DNA of 64,000 nt from Alkalibacterium olivapovliticus (GTDB taxonomy: Bacteria; Bacillota; Bacilli; Lactobacillales; Carnobacteriaceae_A): assembly GCF_003003275.1 (NCBI RefSeq), contig NZ_PVTO01000011.1:1-64000 (forward strand). Reading direction: 5' to 3'. Under the pieces are notes generated by a model. It was not told the DNA's origin, searched no databases, and worked only from the letters and a program-made list of their open reading frames with translations. Within the stretch, counting starts at the first letter, position 1; each line of letters starts with the position of its first letter. Positions 55,574 to 64,000 of this stretch are shown here, piece by piece. The position numbers were made by a program, and so were the translations under genes.

Positions 55574-57913
55574 ATGACAAATGAAAAACTTATGCCGTTG
55601 AAGGACAATATAATACAAGGATCCCGTTACCGATTTACATTGATTACTGATAAACTGCTGCGAATGGAATATTCAGAAACGGGATTGTTTGAGGATAGGG
55701 CCACCCAGTTAGTCATGAACAGACAGTTGGGAGAGGTCACGTTCGAGTTAAAAGAAACGAATGGCACGCTCGAAATCATAACAGATACGTTTCATCTTTT
55801 CTATGTTAAAAATGAGGCCTTTTCACCAAAAAACCTTCATATAGATGTACGCTATAATTATTCCAATTATACTAACCGCTGGTATTACGGTCAGAAAATC
55901 AATACACTCAAAGGTTCATTACGGACACTGGACCGAGTAGATGGTGCAGCAGAACTTGAAGAAAGTATCATGGGTAAATTCGGATACGCAGCACTTGATG
56001 ATTCTGACTCGTTTGTTTTTGATGACGACAAGGCTATTAAGGTAAAAGACAACCCTCATACAGATGTGTACTTTTTCTCCTATGGACGCAATTATTTTGA
56101 GGCCTTAAATGATTTCTACCGTTTGTCCGGCTTTCCGCCGTTACTTCCCAGGTATGCACTAGGGAACTGGTGGAGTCGATACTGGAAATACTCAGAGACA
56201 TCATATCTGAACCTGATTGACAAGTTTAAAGACGAGAATATTCCGCTTGCCGTCAGTGTTATTGATATGGACTGGCATCTGACGGATATACCCTATAAGT
56301 ATGGGAGTGGACGGACGGGGTACACCTGGAATAAACAGTATTATCCTGATCCTAAACGGTTTTTGGGTAAGTTGCATGATAAAGGACTGGCAACGACACT
56401 GAATGTTCACCCAGCTGATGGGATCAGAGCCTTTGAGTCTCAGTACACTAAAGTAGCTGAGAGACTGAATTTGAAAACTGAACTGGAGGAGCCGGCAAAA
56501 TTCGACTTGATGGATGAGAACTTCAGGGACGTATACTTTGAGGAAGTGCACCATCCTATAGAAGAAGAGGGAATTGATTTCTGGTGGATCGACTGGCAGC
56601 AGGGAGAATACAGCGCAAGTGACATCGATCCATTATGGCTTCTGAACCACTATCATTATCAGGATCTTGAGGAGCGAGGCAAAGATGCGTTGATCCTATC
56701 CCGCTATGCCGGTCCAGGCAGTCACCGTTACCCTGTCGGCTTTTCAGGCGATTCTGTCATTTCCTGGAAGTCTTTGAATTTTCAGCCTTATCTGACAGCG
56801 ACCTCAACGAATATAGGCTACACTTGGTGGAGCCATGATATCGGTGGACATTATAAAGGGTACAAAGATGAAGAGCTTGTTCAAAGATGGTTTCAGTTTG
56901 GAGTGTTCAGCCCCATCAATCGACTGCACAGTTCTAATAGTGCTTTTTCCAGCAAGGAACCGTGGAATTACAGCCCATCTGTCAAAGCCAATATGATCAA
57001 GTTTCTCCAGATGCGACATGCTCTTATTCCTTATATTTACACCTATAATGTACTAAATAATGAGGAAGGGACGCCATTGATTCGTCCAGCCTATTATCAC
57101 TACCCGTTAGAAGATCATAGCTATGATGTTAAAAATGAATACTTCTTTGGAAGCGAACTGCTGGTGCTTCCCATTACCTCAAAAAAAGACGACGAGACAC
57201 TTTACGGTAGTGACATTATTTATCTACCTAAAGGGGATTGGTTTGATATTTTTAATAACTTCAGGTACAAAGGTGAAGCCAATCTCCGCATTTATAGAGA
57301 ACCGGATGAGATGCCAGTATTTGCTAAAGAAGGCAGCATTATTCCTCTGGATGCCAATCCGACCAGCACAACATCCACATCATTACCGGACTCGCTGGAC
57401 TGGTTAATCTACCCTGGTGAAACAAATTGCTTCCATTTAATCGAAGATCATGAGGGCTCAAGAGCAACAACTGAATTTAATCTCGATTATGAAGTAGAGA
57501 CTATATCTATAAAAGTGACTGGAGCGTCTAGCGTAATACCTGAGAAACGACAGCACACCATTCATTTCAATGCTTCAGAAAAAGTCAGTGTATCGGTAGT
57601 AAACGGAGTGGAAATAGTGGATGAGTCTTACTCTGAATCTTTAAAAAGAACCTCAGTAACACTTACTGTTAATCATTCTGAGGAACTGACCTTGTCTTTC
57701 AGTCAATTTAAAATCGTCAAAAAACAGAACATTAATGATGAACTCTTTAAACGACTGAATACTGCTCAAATAGGGTATTTCCTCAAAGATGATCTTTACA
57801 CTGAATTCAATAAAGAACTGACAGATTTTAGTCTCCTTTCTACCATTAATGAACTTAAAGAAGAACACGTCAGTCAGTCGTTGTTCGAACTACTCTATAT
57901 TAAGAACAGTTAA
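55574..57913 (+). CDS. GH31 alpha-glycosidase
   Basis: This 779-residue enzyme has an N-terminal beta-sandwich and a TIM barrel with ISVIDMDWHLTD-type start (AVSVIDMDWHLTD near 230). The nucleophile Asp is in DFWWIDWQQGE and the acid/base Asp in GFSGDSVISW. GH31 includes alpha-glucosidases, alpha-xylosidases and alpha-galactosidases; the exact activity is open. The last 80 residues (from about 690) form an extra helical piece without clear family match. No signal peptide, so it is cytosolic. GGGGGAGAC precedes the ATG, 30 bases after the DUF624 gene. Confidence 0.88.
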   Translation: MTNEKLMPLKDNIIQGSRYRFTLITDKLLRMEYSETGLFEDRATQLVMNRQLGEVTFELKETNGTLEIITDTFHLFYVKNEAFSPKNLHIDVRYNYSNYTNRWYYGQKINTLKGSLRTLDRVDGAAELEESIMGKFGYAALDDSDSFVFDDDKAIKVKDNPHTDVYFFSYGRNYFEALNDFYRLSGFPPLLPRYALGNWWSRYWKYSETSYLNLIDKFKDENIPLAVSVIDMDWHLTDIPYKYGSGRTGYTWNKQYYPDPKRFLGKLHDKGLATTLNVHPADGIRAFESQYTKVAERLNLKTELEEPAKFDLMDENFRDVYFEEVHHPIEEEGIDFWWIDWQQGEYSASDIDPLWLLNHYHYQDLEERGKDALILSRYAGPGSHRYPVGFSGDSVISWKSLNFQPYLTATSTNIGYTWWSHDIGGHYKGYKDEELVQRWFQFGVFSPINRLHSSNSAFSSKEPWNYSPSVKANMIKFLQMRHALIPYIYTYNVLNNEEGTPLIRPAYYHYPLEDHSYDVKNEYFFGSELLVLPITSKKDDETLYGSDIIYLPKGDWFDIFNNFRYKGEANLRIYREPDEMPVFAKEGSIIPLDANPTSTTSTSLPDSLDWLIYPGETNCFHLIEDHEGSRATTEFNLDYEVETISIKVTGASSVIPEKRQHTIHFNASEKVSVSVVNGVEIVDESYSESLKRTSVTLTVNHSEELTLSFSQFKIVKKQNINDELFKRLNTAQIGYFLKDDLYTEFNKELTDFSLLSTINELKEEHVSQSLFELLYIKNS

Positions 57914-57958
57914 GTAATTGATTACAGTATTCGACAAATACCTCTTTAAATTAGCAAG

Positions 57959-57989
57959 AAAGGCTGGAGTGAACTCCAGTCTTTTTTTG
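57959..57989 (+). terminator. Intrinsic terminator
   Basis: Stem GGCTGGAG with CTCCAGTC and seven T residues, ending the second importer operon. Confidence 0.85.
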
Positions 57990-58110
57990 AGGCTTCTTAT
58001 ACTGGATTGGAAGGGGTGTTATGGTATCATAATATATGAACCCTTAATGAATTTTTTTAGTTAATATAATGAATTCTGCTTGGAAATATTGTCATGAGTG
58101 AGGTCATCTA

Positions 58111-59175
58111 ATGAAAAACTGTGTGATTGTCATCCCTGTTCTCAATCCCGGAAATGGCTTTATTGAGTATGTCAAGTCATTAAGTTCTGAGGACTTCAAG
58201 TCCATTATTATCATAAATGATGGCAGCAGTGAAGAGAAGCAGCCGATTTTTGACGAGTGTGAACAGATAGAGAATGTCAGGATTCTTCAGCATGCTGTTA
58301 ATCTAGGGAAAGGGCGAGCATTGAAAAGTGCCTTTAATTACATACTGAACGAGACTGATTTATGCCAGGCAAATGGTGTGATTACAGTGGATGCAGATGG
58401 TCAGCACACCATGTCCGATGTGCTCATGTTATGCCGGGAACTTTCCGGGGAAGGCAACAAATTGATTTTAGGTGTTAGATCATTTGATAATGAAAATGTT
58501 CCCACACCAAATAGATTAGGCAATACGATAACGCGTAAACTGTTCAATCTATTGTACGGTAAACACATTACGGATACTCAGACTGGCCTGAGGGGATTTT
58601 CACTGGATGTATTGCCTCACTTGATTGATCTGGAAGGTGAGCGGTTCAATTATGAAACAAATGTCCTCATAGCAGCTGTAAGAAAAAAGCTGACGATTGA
58701 AGAAATACCAATTGACACTGTCTACATCAATGAAAATGAGAGTTCGCACTTCAGGCCTTTCCAGGATTCCTTCGAAATTTACTGGCTGTTGTTAAAAAAT
58801 TTCATTAAATTTATGGGCGTATCGATTACGTCTTTTCTCATTGATATTTCGCTATTTCAGTTGTTCGTTTTTATTCTCCGCTTCACTTTTGACAGACGAC
58901 GAATCGTTATCGCTACTGTACTCGCACGTGCAGGATCTTCTTTATTCAATTACAGTATGAATCGCTCTTTTGTCTTTAAAAGTAAAAAGAAGTGGAACAA
59001 GACTATTATAGGGTATTACCTGCTGGTGATAGCAGAGGGTGCACTTTCAGCCGGTTCAGTTTATCTCTTATACAGATTGACTGGTTTTAGAGAAGTATTA
59101 CTTAAAGTAGGAGTAGATCTCGTTATTTTTCTCATCAGTTACCGTATTCAAAAATTAGTTGTCTTTAAAGACTAA
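58111..59175 (+). CDS. GT2 glycosyltransferase fused to a GtrA domain
   Basis: Residues 1-210 are a GT2 domain of the polyprenyl-phosphate sugar synthase kind: IPVLNPGNGF, INDGSSEE, NLGKGRALK, and VDADGQH as metal site, TDTQTGLRGFS. Residues about 228-352 form a four-helix GtrA domain (KFMGVSITSFLIDISLFQL, NYSMNRSFVFKSK, YRIQKLVVFKD). The family makes undecaprenyl-phosphate glucose or similar, and GtrA helps to flip it. Fusing both steps in one chain would make and translocate a lipid-linked monosaccharide for decorating wall polymers. No dedicated acceptor transferase gene is adjacent. Confidence 0.88.
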   Translation: MKNCVIVIPVLNPGNGFIEYVKSLSSEDFKSIIIINDGSSEEKQPIFDECEQIENVRILQHAVNLGKGRALKSAFNYILNETDLCQANGVITVDADGQHTMSDVLMLCRELSGEGNKLILGVRSFDNENVPTPNRLGNTITRKLFNLLYGKHITDTQTGLRGFSLDVLPHLIDLEGERFNYETNVLIAAVRKKLTIEEIPIDTVYINENESSHFRPFQDSFEIYWLLLKNFIKFMGVSITSFLIDISLFQLFVFILRFTFDRRRIVIATVLARAGSSLFNYSMNRSFVFKSKKKWNKTIIGYYLLVIAEGALSAGSVYLLYRLTGFREVLLKVGVDLVIFLISYRIQKLVVFKD

Positions 59176-59191
59176 ATTGAATGTAAGAAAA

Positions 59192-59222
59192 GGAGTTAGA
59201 CCATGATGTCTGACTCTTTTTC
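59192..59222 (+). terminator. Intrinsic terminator
   Basis: Stem GGAGTTAGAC with GTCTGACTCT (one G-T pair), six-base loop, then TTTTC. Confidence 0.8.
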
Positions 59223-59322
59223 TATATCTCAGTCACTCTTTGCAGTAAATCCTAATTTAAGCAAACATTATCTTCCTGTACTATAATAAGACTAGACCAA
59301 ATCAGAAAGGAACGAATACTTT

Positions 59323-60174
59323 ATGACAAACGAGATAAAACGTTTTAGCTTAAACGATGGAACAACACTTCCTGCAGTAGGACTGGGAACTGTTCAAATA
59401 AAGGGAGCAAAAGGGGTAACCAGCGTATTGACCGCCATTCAAAATGGCTATCGCCTGATCGATACATCCACTAACTACAATAATGAAGGGATGGTCGGGG
59501 AAGCAGTCAGGCGCAGCACTGTTCCGAGAGAAGAGCTTATCATCAGTTCAAAACTACCTGGGGCAGCACATGACTATGACAAGGCGATTCTGATGATTCA
59601 GGAGTCACTGTACCGTATTGGCATCGATTACTTTGATAAATACCTGATTCACTGGCCACTTCCTAAACAGGGAAAATACGTAGAAGCATGGCGGGCGCTA
59701 GTCGATGCACAAAAATTCGGTCTGATCAAAACCATCGGGGTATCCAATTTTCTGGAAGAGCATCTGACTAACATTATTGATGAAACAGGCGTCACACCCG
59801 CTACCAATCAGATTGAACGTCATCCTTACTTCAATAACAAAGAGCTGGTCAGAGTCAATGAAGAAAAAGGTATTTTGACAGAAGCCTGGAGCCCTTTTGG
59901 AAGAGAAATCAATGATGTTTTAACTAACCCCGTAATAAAAGAAATAGCTGAGCGTCAGGCTAAAACGGCAGCTCAAGTTATATTGAGGTGGAATATTGAA
60001 AACAATGTCCTTCCAATAGCTAAATCAGCCAGTTCGAAAAATCAGATAACGAATTTAGATTTATTCGATTTTGAATTGACTGACGAAGACAGACAACAAA
60101 TAGACAGCTTGGATCAAGGAGAAGACGGCCGTCTTCAGGGTCAGCATCCTAATGAATATGAAGAATTTGATTAA
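59323..60174 (+). CDS. Aldo-keto reductase
   Basis: This 283-residue TIM-barrel oxidoreductase carries the catalytic tetrad: Asp and Tyr in RLIDTSTNYNNE (near 46-54), Lys in ISSKLPGA and His in YLIHWPLP. The NADPH-binding end is seen as LPIAKSASSKNQI. It reduces aldehydes or ketones with NADPH; the physiological substrate is unknown. AAAGGAACG precedes the ATG. It is a single-gene unit between two terminators. Confidence 0.9.
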   Translation: MTNEIKRFSLNDGTTLPAVGLGTVQIKGAKGVTSVLTAIQNGYRLIDTSTNYNNEGMVGEAVRRSTVPREELIISSKLPGAAHDYDKAILMIQESLYRIGIDYFDKYLIHWPLPKQGKYVEAWRALVDAQKFGLIKTIGVSNFLEEHLTNIIDETGVTPATNQIERHPYFNNKELVRVNEEKGILTEAWSPFGREINDVLTNPVIKEIAERQAKTAAQVILRWNIENNVLPIAKSASSKNQITNLDLFDFELTDEDRQQIDSLDQGEDGRLQGQHPNEYEEFD

Positions 60175-60187
60175 AGTATACCGATGG

Positions 60188-60219
60188 CACAGCTTAAGCA
60201 ACCTTTGGCTGTTTTTTTT
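60188..60219 (+). terminator. Weak intrinsic terminator
   Basis: Short stem ACAGC with GCTGT, followed by eight T residues, after the aldo-keto reductase gene. Confidence 0.5.
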
Positions 60220-60357
60220 CGTATGCGTTTGAAGATGAGAACTATAGCCAGTATTTAAAAATTTGACTTCATTCTTTCTCTCTTTTAAATTGAGTGATTA
60301 AAATGTCTGCATATGAGTGGTATACTGAAAGTGAGATTGCACTAAAGGAGCGAGGAC

Positions 60358-61500
60358 ATGCATTTATACTTAACAAGAAAACTGATGAAGGCATTTACTG
60401 ATGCCGAAAAGACAATGAAAGAAACTAATACGACCATTAAAATGAACGAAACTGAAGATAATGCACAGCCTCAAAGATCCTTTTTCAAATGGCATGGAAA
60501 TCTTGTCAAACTGCAGGATAATGACTATATTCTACTGACGAATGATGCAACTGGTTTTACTCTGATTTTCTTAAATCCTTACGAGGAAGATTATCTTGAA
60601 TTTGGAGACTGGTTAAGCGAAGCGTTATCTAGAATGATGAACCGAATGGGATTTTCTGACCATTCGATCATTAATTATTTCAAGTCCTTTGGAGAGATCA
60701 CTGTCAGCAGAGCATCAAATCAAAAATTGATGGGCAAGAATAGTGCTGCAGGTCAATTAGTAACGGTTTACGAGGATTATATTAATGATGATGAATGCTT
60801 TCAGGACTCGTGGTCATATAAAGTGAGTGAAATGAAAAAGGGTGAAGATGGATCTGTCAATGCAGTTGAGGCATTTATCAGTGAATTTGAAAAAACGATA
60901 GGAAACAGTACAATCGATGTCGCCGTTGCTGAACTTGAAATTAGATTAAAACTGCACGAGATGAAAGATGTCGTTCGCATTGTTCAAGTCCCAATGAATG
61001 TGACCTTTGATGACCTGCATTCTATCATCCAGACAGTGTTCATGTGGCAAAATGCTCATCTCCATCAGTTTATCCTGGAAGACGGCTACACGCTTGTCGG
61101 AGCGGAAGGGTACAGTCAAATGCAGCATTTCGGCGCTCAAGGAGAAGATACGACTGACTCAGGAAACCATTACTTGTTGTCAGATATTATCACGCATGAT
61201 GAGAACAGACAATTCAATTATATTTATGATTTTGGTGATTTCTGGGAGCATACGGTACAGGTTAGAAAAATTTGGACAGAGCATAAGCAGGTGAGTCCGA
61301 AACTGAAAATGATGATGGGTGATCCTGTTCCTGAAGATATCGGAGGATCTGGCGGCTATGCTTATTATCTGGAAGTAATGAACGAACCACAGCATCCAGA
61401 GTTCGATAGTCTAAGCCATTGGGCTGAAGATTATCATAAGCGTAAATACTTCTTAAACACTGTTGACAGCATCAATTCCAGATTACAAGAATATATGTAA
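60358..61500 (+). CDS. DUF6933 domain fused to a pRiA4b ORF-3-like domain
   Basis: This 380-residue protein has two parts. Residues 1-150 (MHLYLTRKLM, FFKWHGNLVKL, YILLTNDATGFTLIFL, SNQKLMGKNSA) resemble DUF6933. Residues about 185-378 carry the pRiA4b ORF-3 signature (DVVRIVQVPMNVTFDDLHSI, FMWQNAHLHQFI, YIYDFGDFWEHTVQV, GSGGYAYYLEVM). Both domains are of unknown function and are widespread in Firmicutes, often in accessory DNA. GGAGCGAGG precedes the ATG. It stands alone before a long non-coding region. Confidence 0.75.
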   Translation: MHLYLTRKLMKAFTDAEKTMKETNTTIKMNETEDNAQPQRSFFKWHGNLVKLQDNDYILLTNDATGFTLIFLNPYEEDYLEFGDWLSEALSRMMNRMGFSDHSIINYFKSFGEITVSRASNQKLMGKNSAAGQLVTVYEDYINDDECFQDSWSYKVSEMKKGEDGSVNAVEAFISEFEKTIGNSTIDVAVAELEIRLKLHEMKDVVRIVQVPMNVTFDDLHSIIQTVFMWQNAHLHQFILEDGYTLVGAEGYSQMQHFGAQGEDTTDSGNHYLLSDIITHDENRQFNYIYDFGDFWEHTVQVRKIWTEHKQVSPKLKMMMGDPVPEDIGGSGGYAYYLEVMNEPQHPEFDSLSHWAEDYHKRKYFLNTVDSINSRLQEYM

Positions 61501-61507
61501 TAAAGGG

Positions 61508-61545
61508 TACTGCATTCTTAATTCAAATGAGAATGCAGTATTTCA
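61508..61545 (+). terminator. Terminator of the DUF6933 fusion gene
   Basis: Perfect 11-base stem TACTGCATTCT with AGAATGCAGTA, followed by only TTTC. Confidence 0.7.
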
Positions 61546-61588
61546 AATGATATAACCTTTGATATAACCTTAGTTATATCATTTGAAA
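61541..61588. repeat. 16-base perfect inverted repeat with inner direct repeat
   Basis: TTTCAAATGATATAAC at 61541-61556 and its exact complement at 61573-61588. The loop repeats GATATAACCTT, which also occurs in the left arm junction. Confidence 0.7.
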
Positions 61589-61881
61589 TGTTCATAAAAT
61601 GTTCATAAAATATTCATAGTTAATGAATGATTATCATAGTAAGTCAACTGGGATAATATAAAATCGTTTAAAATTCGTACTATATTAATCTTTTGTTAAG
61701 ATAGGTGCAGAATCTTATAATAACATAGTATATATCAAAAACTGTGAGTGAATAATATAAATATAATATTCATTAATACTTAAAATTATTATATTGAGAA
61801 GACTATTTTCAAATTAAATTTTAATGAGATTATAGGGTGAGATGGATGGTTATTTTTCACATTAAAAATAATTAATAACCT

Positions 61882-61912
61882 AAATTTGTAATAAATTTGT
61901 AATAAATTTGTA
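61882..61912. repeat. Short tandem repeat in AT-rich island
   Basis: The 12-base unit AAATTTGTAATA occurs twice and a third time in part (AAATTTGTAA). Confidence 0.6.
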
Positions 61913-62333
61913 AAATAAAAATTTTTTGGATATTCTTAAACTTAAAAGCGAACTTAATAGCTAATAAAGTTTTAATATTAAAGTTTTTGTGTAATTTATT
62001 TAAATATCCAGAAAATATTTTAATAACTTTAGCTATATATTGTTTGCTTAATTATTATAATAGGATTAAAATACTTTACATAGATAACATTCCACACCAG
62101 CAGCCAACGACATCCCTCTAATCAGTAGTGTATATTAATAGATATAAACCATCGTATATGCATCTTAGGAGTGTGCTAGCACTCGAACCGACGAGGTTAT
62201 CTTTTTCACTTGCTAATCGTCTCTTCTGAGCAGACTACCCCATCCCTATACCTATTTCCTGTAATAATAGACTTTTTATAAAAAAGTGGCTATTACTTCT
62301 TCGTGCCCCCCCGCATAACTTGAAGGAATACTG

Positions 62334-62382
62334 GCCCTTGTTCACTGGCTAAGAGTCTTCTTCCATACAAGGGCTTTCTTTC
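62334..62382 (+). terminator. Terminator-like hairpin without an upstream gene
   Basis: Perfect stem GCCCTTGT with ACAAGGGC around a 25-base loop, then TTTCTTTC. It may mark the 3' end of a non-coding transcript from the block that starts near 62090. Confidence 0.5.
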
Positions 62383-62436
62383 ATTCTCATCTCAAAATAT
62401 CATTCTAAACAAAAAATTAATATAAAGTGCATAGTT

Positions 62437-62477
62437 AAAAGCTGACCAGTTCATGATTAAACTGATCAGCTTTTATT
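62437..62477 (+). terminator. Terminator-like hairpin
   Basis: AAAAGCTGA and TCAGCTTTT form an outer stem, with CAGT and ACTG inside after one mismatch, then ATTATG. It lies 90 bases before nanE. Confidence 0.6.
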
Positions 62478-62566
62478 ATGCTTTAAGACTTCCAAAACCA
62501 AAGTGTTAGAATTATACTGATAAATAAGAAGAGTGTAATAATATTATAGAAAGTTGGAAGAGTAAA

Positions 62567-63250
62567 ATGAGTATGCTGGATAAGATAAAAGGTGGTCTTG
62601 TTGTGTCCTGTCAGGCATTGGCAGATGAACCACTCCATAGTTCGTTTATAATGAGTAAAATGGCAAAGGCTGCAGAAGAAGGTGGAGCAGTCGGCATTCG
62701 TGCGAATTCCAAAGAGGATATTCTGGCAATACAGGCTGAAACCAGCCTTCCGATAATTGGGATTGTAAAGCGGGATTACGCTGATTCTAAGGTATTTATC
62801 ACGGCAACCTTAAAAGAAGTCGATGAACTGATGGAAACAGGGTGTGACATGATTGCACTGGATGCGACTAAGCAGTCCCGTCCTAATGGGGAAACTTTAG
62901 AGTCTTTAATTAATAATATCCGGGAAAAATATGGGAATATCTTATTAATGGCAGATACTTCCACATTAGAAGAAGGAATAGAAGCTGAACGATTGGGATT
63001 CGATGTGGTCTCAACTACTTTAGTCGGCTATACAGACTACACCAATGATTTAGATATATTTAGTGACCATTATGCTCTCCTGCAGGACTACCTGGACACA
63101 ATTAAAGTTCCGGTAATTGCAGAGGGGAATGTAGATACACCTGAAAAGGCCAAAAAGTGTCTGAGCCTGGGTGTCCATTCAGTGGTAGTCGGAAGTGCGA
63201 TCACTCGTCCACAACTGATTACGAAACGATTTGTAAGAGAAATAAGCTGA
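62567..63250 (+). CDS. nanE: N-acetylmannosamine-6-phosphate 2-epimerase
   Basis: This 227-residue TIM-barrel protein has the NanE blocks: [19 protein letters not shown] (8-26), [24 protein letters not shown] with the catalytic Lys, [25 protein letters not shown] and [13 protein letters not shown]. It converts N-acetylmannosamine 6-phosphate to N-acetylglucosamine 6-phosphate in sialic acid or amino-sugar use. No other nan gene is adjacent in the window. A weak GGAAGAG precedes ATG 62567. A strong terminator follows. Confidence 0.93.
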   Translation: MSMLDKIKGGLVVSCQALADEPLHSSFIMSKMAKAAEEGGAVGIRANSKEDILAIQAETSLPIIGIVKRDYADSKVFITATLKEVDELMETGCDMIALDATKQSRPNGETLESLINNIREKYGNILLMADTSTLEEGIEAERLGFDVVSTTLVGYTDYTNDLDIFSDHYALLQDYLDTIKVPVIAEGNVDTPEKAKKCLSLGVHSVVVGSAITRPQLITKRFVREIS

Positions 63251-63251
63251 T

Positions 63252-63297
63252 AAAAAACTGATTTTTCCCTATCAACAAAGGAAAAATCAGTTTTTTG
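63252..63297. terminator. Bidirectional terminator between nanE and the reductase gene
   Basis: Perfect 17-base arms (AAAAAACTGATTTTTCC and its complement) with an 11-base loop. It serves nanE on the plus strand and the convergent gene on the minus strand. Confidence 0.9.
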
Positions 63298-63322
63298 CGT
63301 CTGCTGAATAAGGGAGTGGGCA

Positions 63323-64000
63323 TCAATATCCGAAATACGGATCTGTAATCATTCGGGCTCTCTTAATACCGGCTGATTTCAGTTCTTTCTTAATGTTTTT
63401 GATTGTACCGGTTTTGCCTGAAATATAATAAAAGGCATCGTTTTGAAGCGTTCTCGCCAAATCGGTATAGGCTCTGATTGTATCTTCCCTATTCTTCGTA
63501 TAGATAGGTGTGAACTGTTTATTTTTTTGAGCGACAGCATTAAACAGGTCTTTAAATAAATACCCTGTAGGCGATGCGTAAATGAGAATGATTGGTCTGG
63601 TCTGATCATGCTCCAATTTTTTAACCAGCGCCCGCATGGGAGTAATACCGATACCAGTAGAAATCAGTACGATTGGGGATGTCTGATCCTGTACTTTAAA
63701 CCATCCAAATGGACCTCTGACCGTTACTTTTTCTCCAACAGACAAATGGAACAACGCCTGTTTAAAGCTACTGGTCGGGTTATTGTCATCTGTTGCAATC
63801 ATCATATTTCCTTCTTCGGGAACAGAAGCGACTGAGAATGCTCTGAACGGTTTTCCAGATATTTTGTGATCAGGGATGGTGAACACCCCATGCTCTCCAG
63901 CTTCCCAGTGGAGTTTTTTTGGGAAATCCAGTTTAATGACATGCAGATCGTCGAACGGATTCTCAATAGACTGCACTGTTCCCGTGTTCTTTTTGAATAT
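63323..64000 (-). CDS. Ferredoxin/flavin reductase-like oxidoreductase, 5' end beyond the window
   Basis: The readable 220 or so residues form an FNR-like module: an N-terminal FAD barrel with the RxxS signature in FRAFSVAS, GEKVTVRGPFGWF, and an NAD(P)-binding half with STGIGITPMRAL and YYISGKTGTIKN. Such modules pass electrons from NAD(P)H to a partner protein or haem. The frame is open to the window edge (reading KKNTGTVQSIENPFDD), so the true start, and perhaps an N-terminal membrane domain, lies outside. The internal GTG at 63976 is unlikely to be the start because it falls within a conserved strand. Confidence 0.82.
   Translation of the reverse strand: MFKKNTGTVQSIENPFDDLHVIKLDFPKKLHWEAGEHGVFTIPDHKISGKPFRAFSVASVPEEGNMMIATDDNNPTSSFKQALFHLSVGEKVTVRGPFGWFKVQDQTSPIVLISTGIGITPMRALVKKLEHDQTRPIILIYASPTGYLFKDLFNAVAQKNKQFTPIYTKNREDTIRAYTDLARTLQNDAFYYISGKTGTIKNIKKELKSAGIKRARMITDPYFGY

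Larger units (their letters stand above)
61501..62566. other. 1066-base non-coding region: hairpins, AT-rich island, then GC-richer structured block
   Basis: No gene is supported. 61508-61540 and 61541-61588 are two consecutive hairpins. 61590-62090 is extremely AT-rich, with small tandem repeats. From about 62090 the composition changes abruptly and the DNA carries a short palindrome (62169-62184), a hairpin (62261-62296) and terminator-like hairpins (62334-62382 and 62437-62477). A non-coding RNA in 62090-62382 is possible. Confidence 0.5.

Noticed and set aside
62100..62220. tRNA-like TTCGA arm on the minus strand
   Set aside because: The bases around it cannot form the five-base T stem, and no acceptor or anticodon stem fits.

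Overview
The window reads as a chromosome segment of a low-GC Gram-positive bacterium of the order Lactobacillales. The evidence is the AT-rich sequence, strong AGGAGG ribosome binding sites, many TTG and GTG starts, T-tailed hairpin terminators, lipobox substrate-binding proteins, and a lactate oxidase whose catalytic residues fall at the same numbers as in the Aerococcus viridans enzyme. A Carnobacteriaceae or Aerococcaceae relative is my inference; there is no rRNA or other marker here to fix the genus.

Layout. 1-7.9 kb: a DUF7916 TIM-barrel protein, two paralogous membrane-anchored metallophosphoesterases flanking a 5'-truncated and frameshifted surface protein gene, a GT2 glycosyltransferase and a 30-residue membrane peptide. 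8.7-24.4 kb: a Wzy-type exopolysaccharide or capsule cluster with a chain-length regulator, tyrosine kinase, polymerase, two flippases, seven glycosyltransferases including the priming enzyme, and an overlapping LicD plus IspD/TarI-type cytidylyltransferase pair. The cluster is divided by three long, almost G-free, C-rich non-coding tracts. 24.5-30 kb: an orphan IS3-type OrfA, an ATP-grasp ligase with a tandem copy disabled by a deletion, and an MFS transporter next to lactate oxidase. 30.3-35.2 kb: a DeoR-linked catabolic locus (TIM-barrel isomerase, DhaK, DhaL, hydroxyacid dehydrogenase, RpiB) that looks like a four-carbon or ketose pathway, with dhaK broken twice.

36-58 kb: glycan use. An ArsR-type regulator with an unusual large C-terminal domain diverges from an ABC importer operon encoding GH2, GH1-like and lipoprotein GH43 enzymes. 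A second DUF7916 gene, a GH36 alpha-galactosidase and a LacZ beta-galactosidase follow; the latter two genes have similar LacI/CcpA-like palindromes upstream. A relic of an ABC permease then precedes a second ABC importer operon with a DUF624 protein and a GH31 enzyme. No importer ATPase is encoded here, so both importers probably share an MsmK-type ATPase encoded elsewhere. 58-64 kb: a GT2-GtrA fusion, an aldo-keto reductase, a DUF6933/pRiA4b fusion protein, a 1 kb AT-rich and hairpin-rich non-coding stretch, NanE, and a ferredoxin-reductase-like gene cut by the window edge.

Several genes are visibly broken (surface protein, second ATP-grasp, dhaK, permease relic). This points to recent decay, or in the single-base cases possibly to sequence error. 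The strongest leads for something not yet described are the G-free tracts in the polysaccharide cluster, the LicD/IspD pair, the standalone ATP-grasp tandem, the ArsR-like regulator with a putative ligand domain, and the repeat-rich 35.3-36 kb and 61.5-62.5 kb intergenic stretches.
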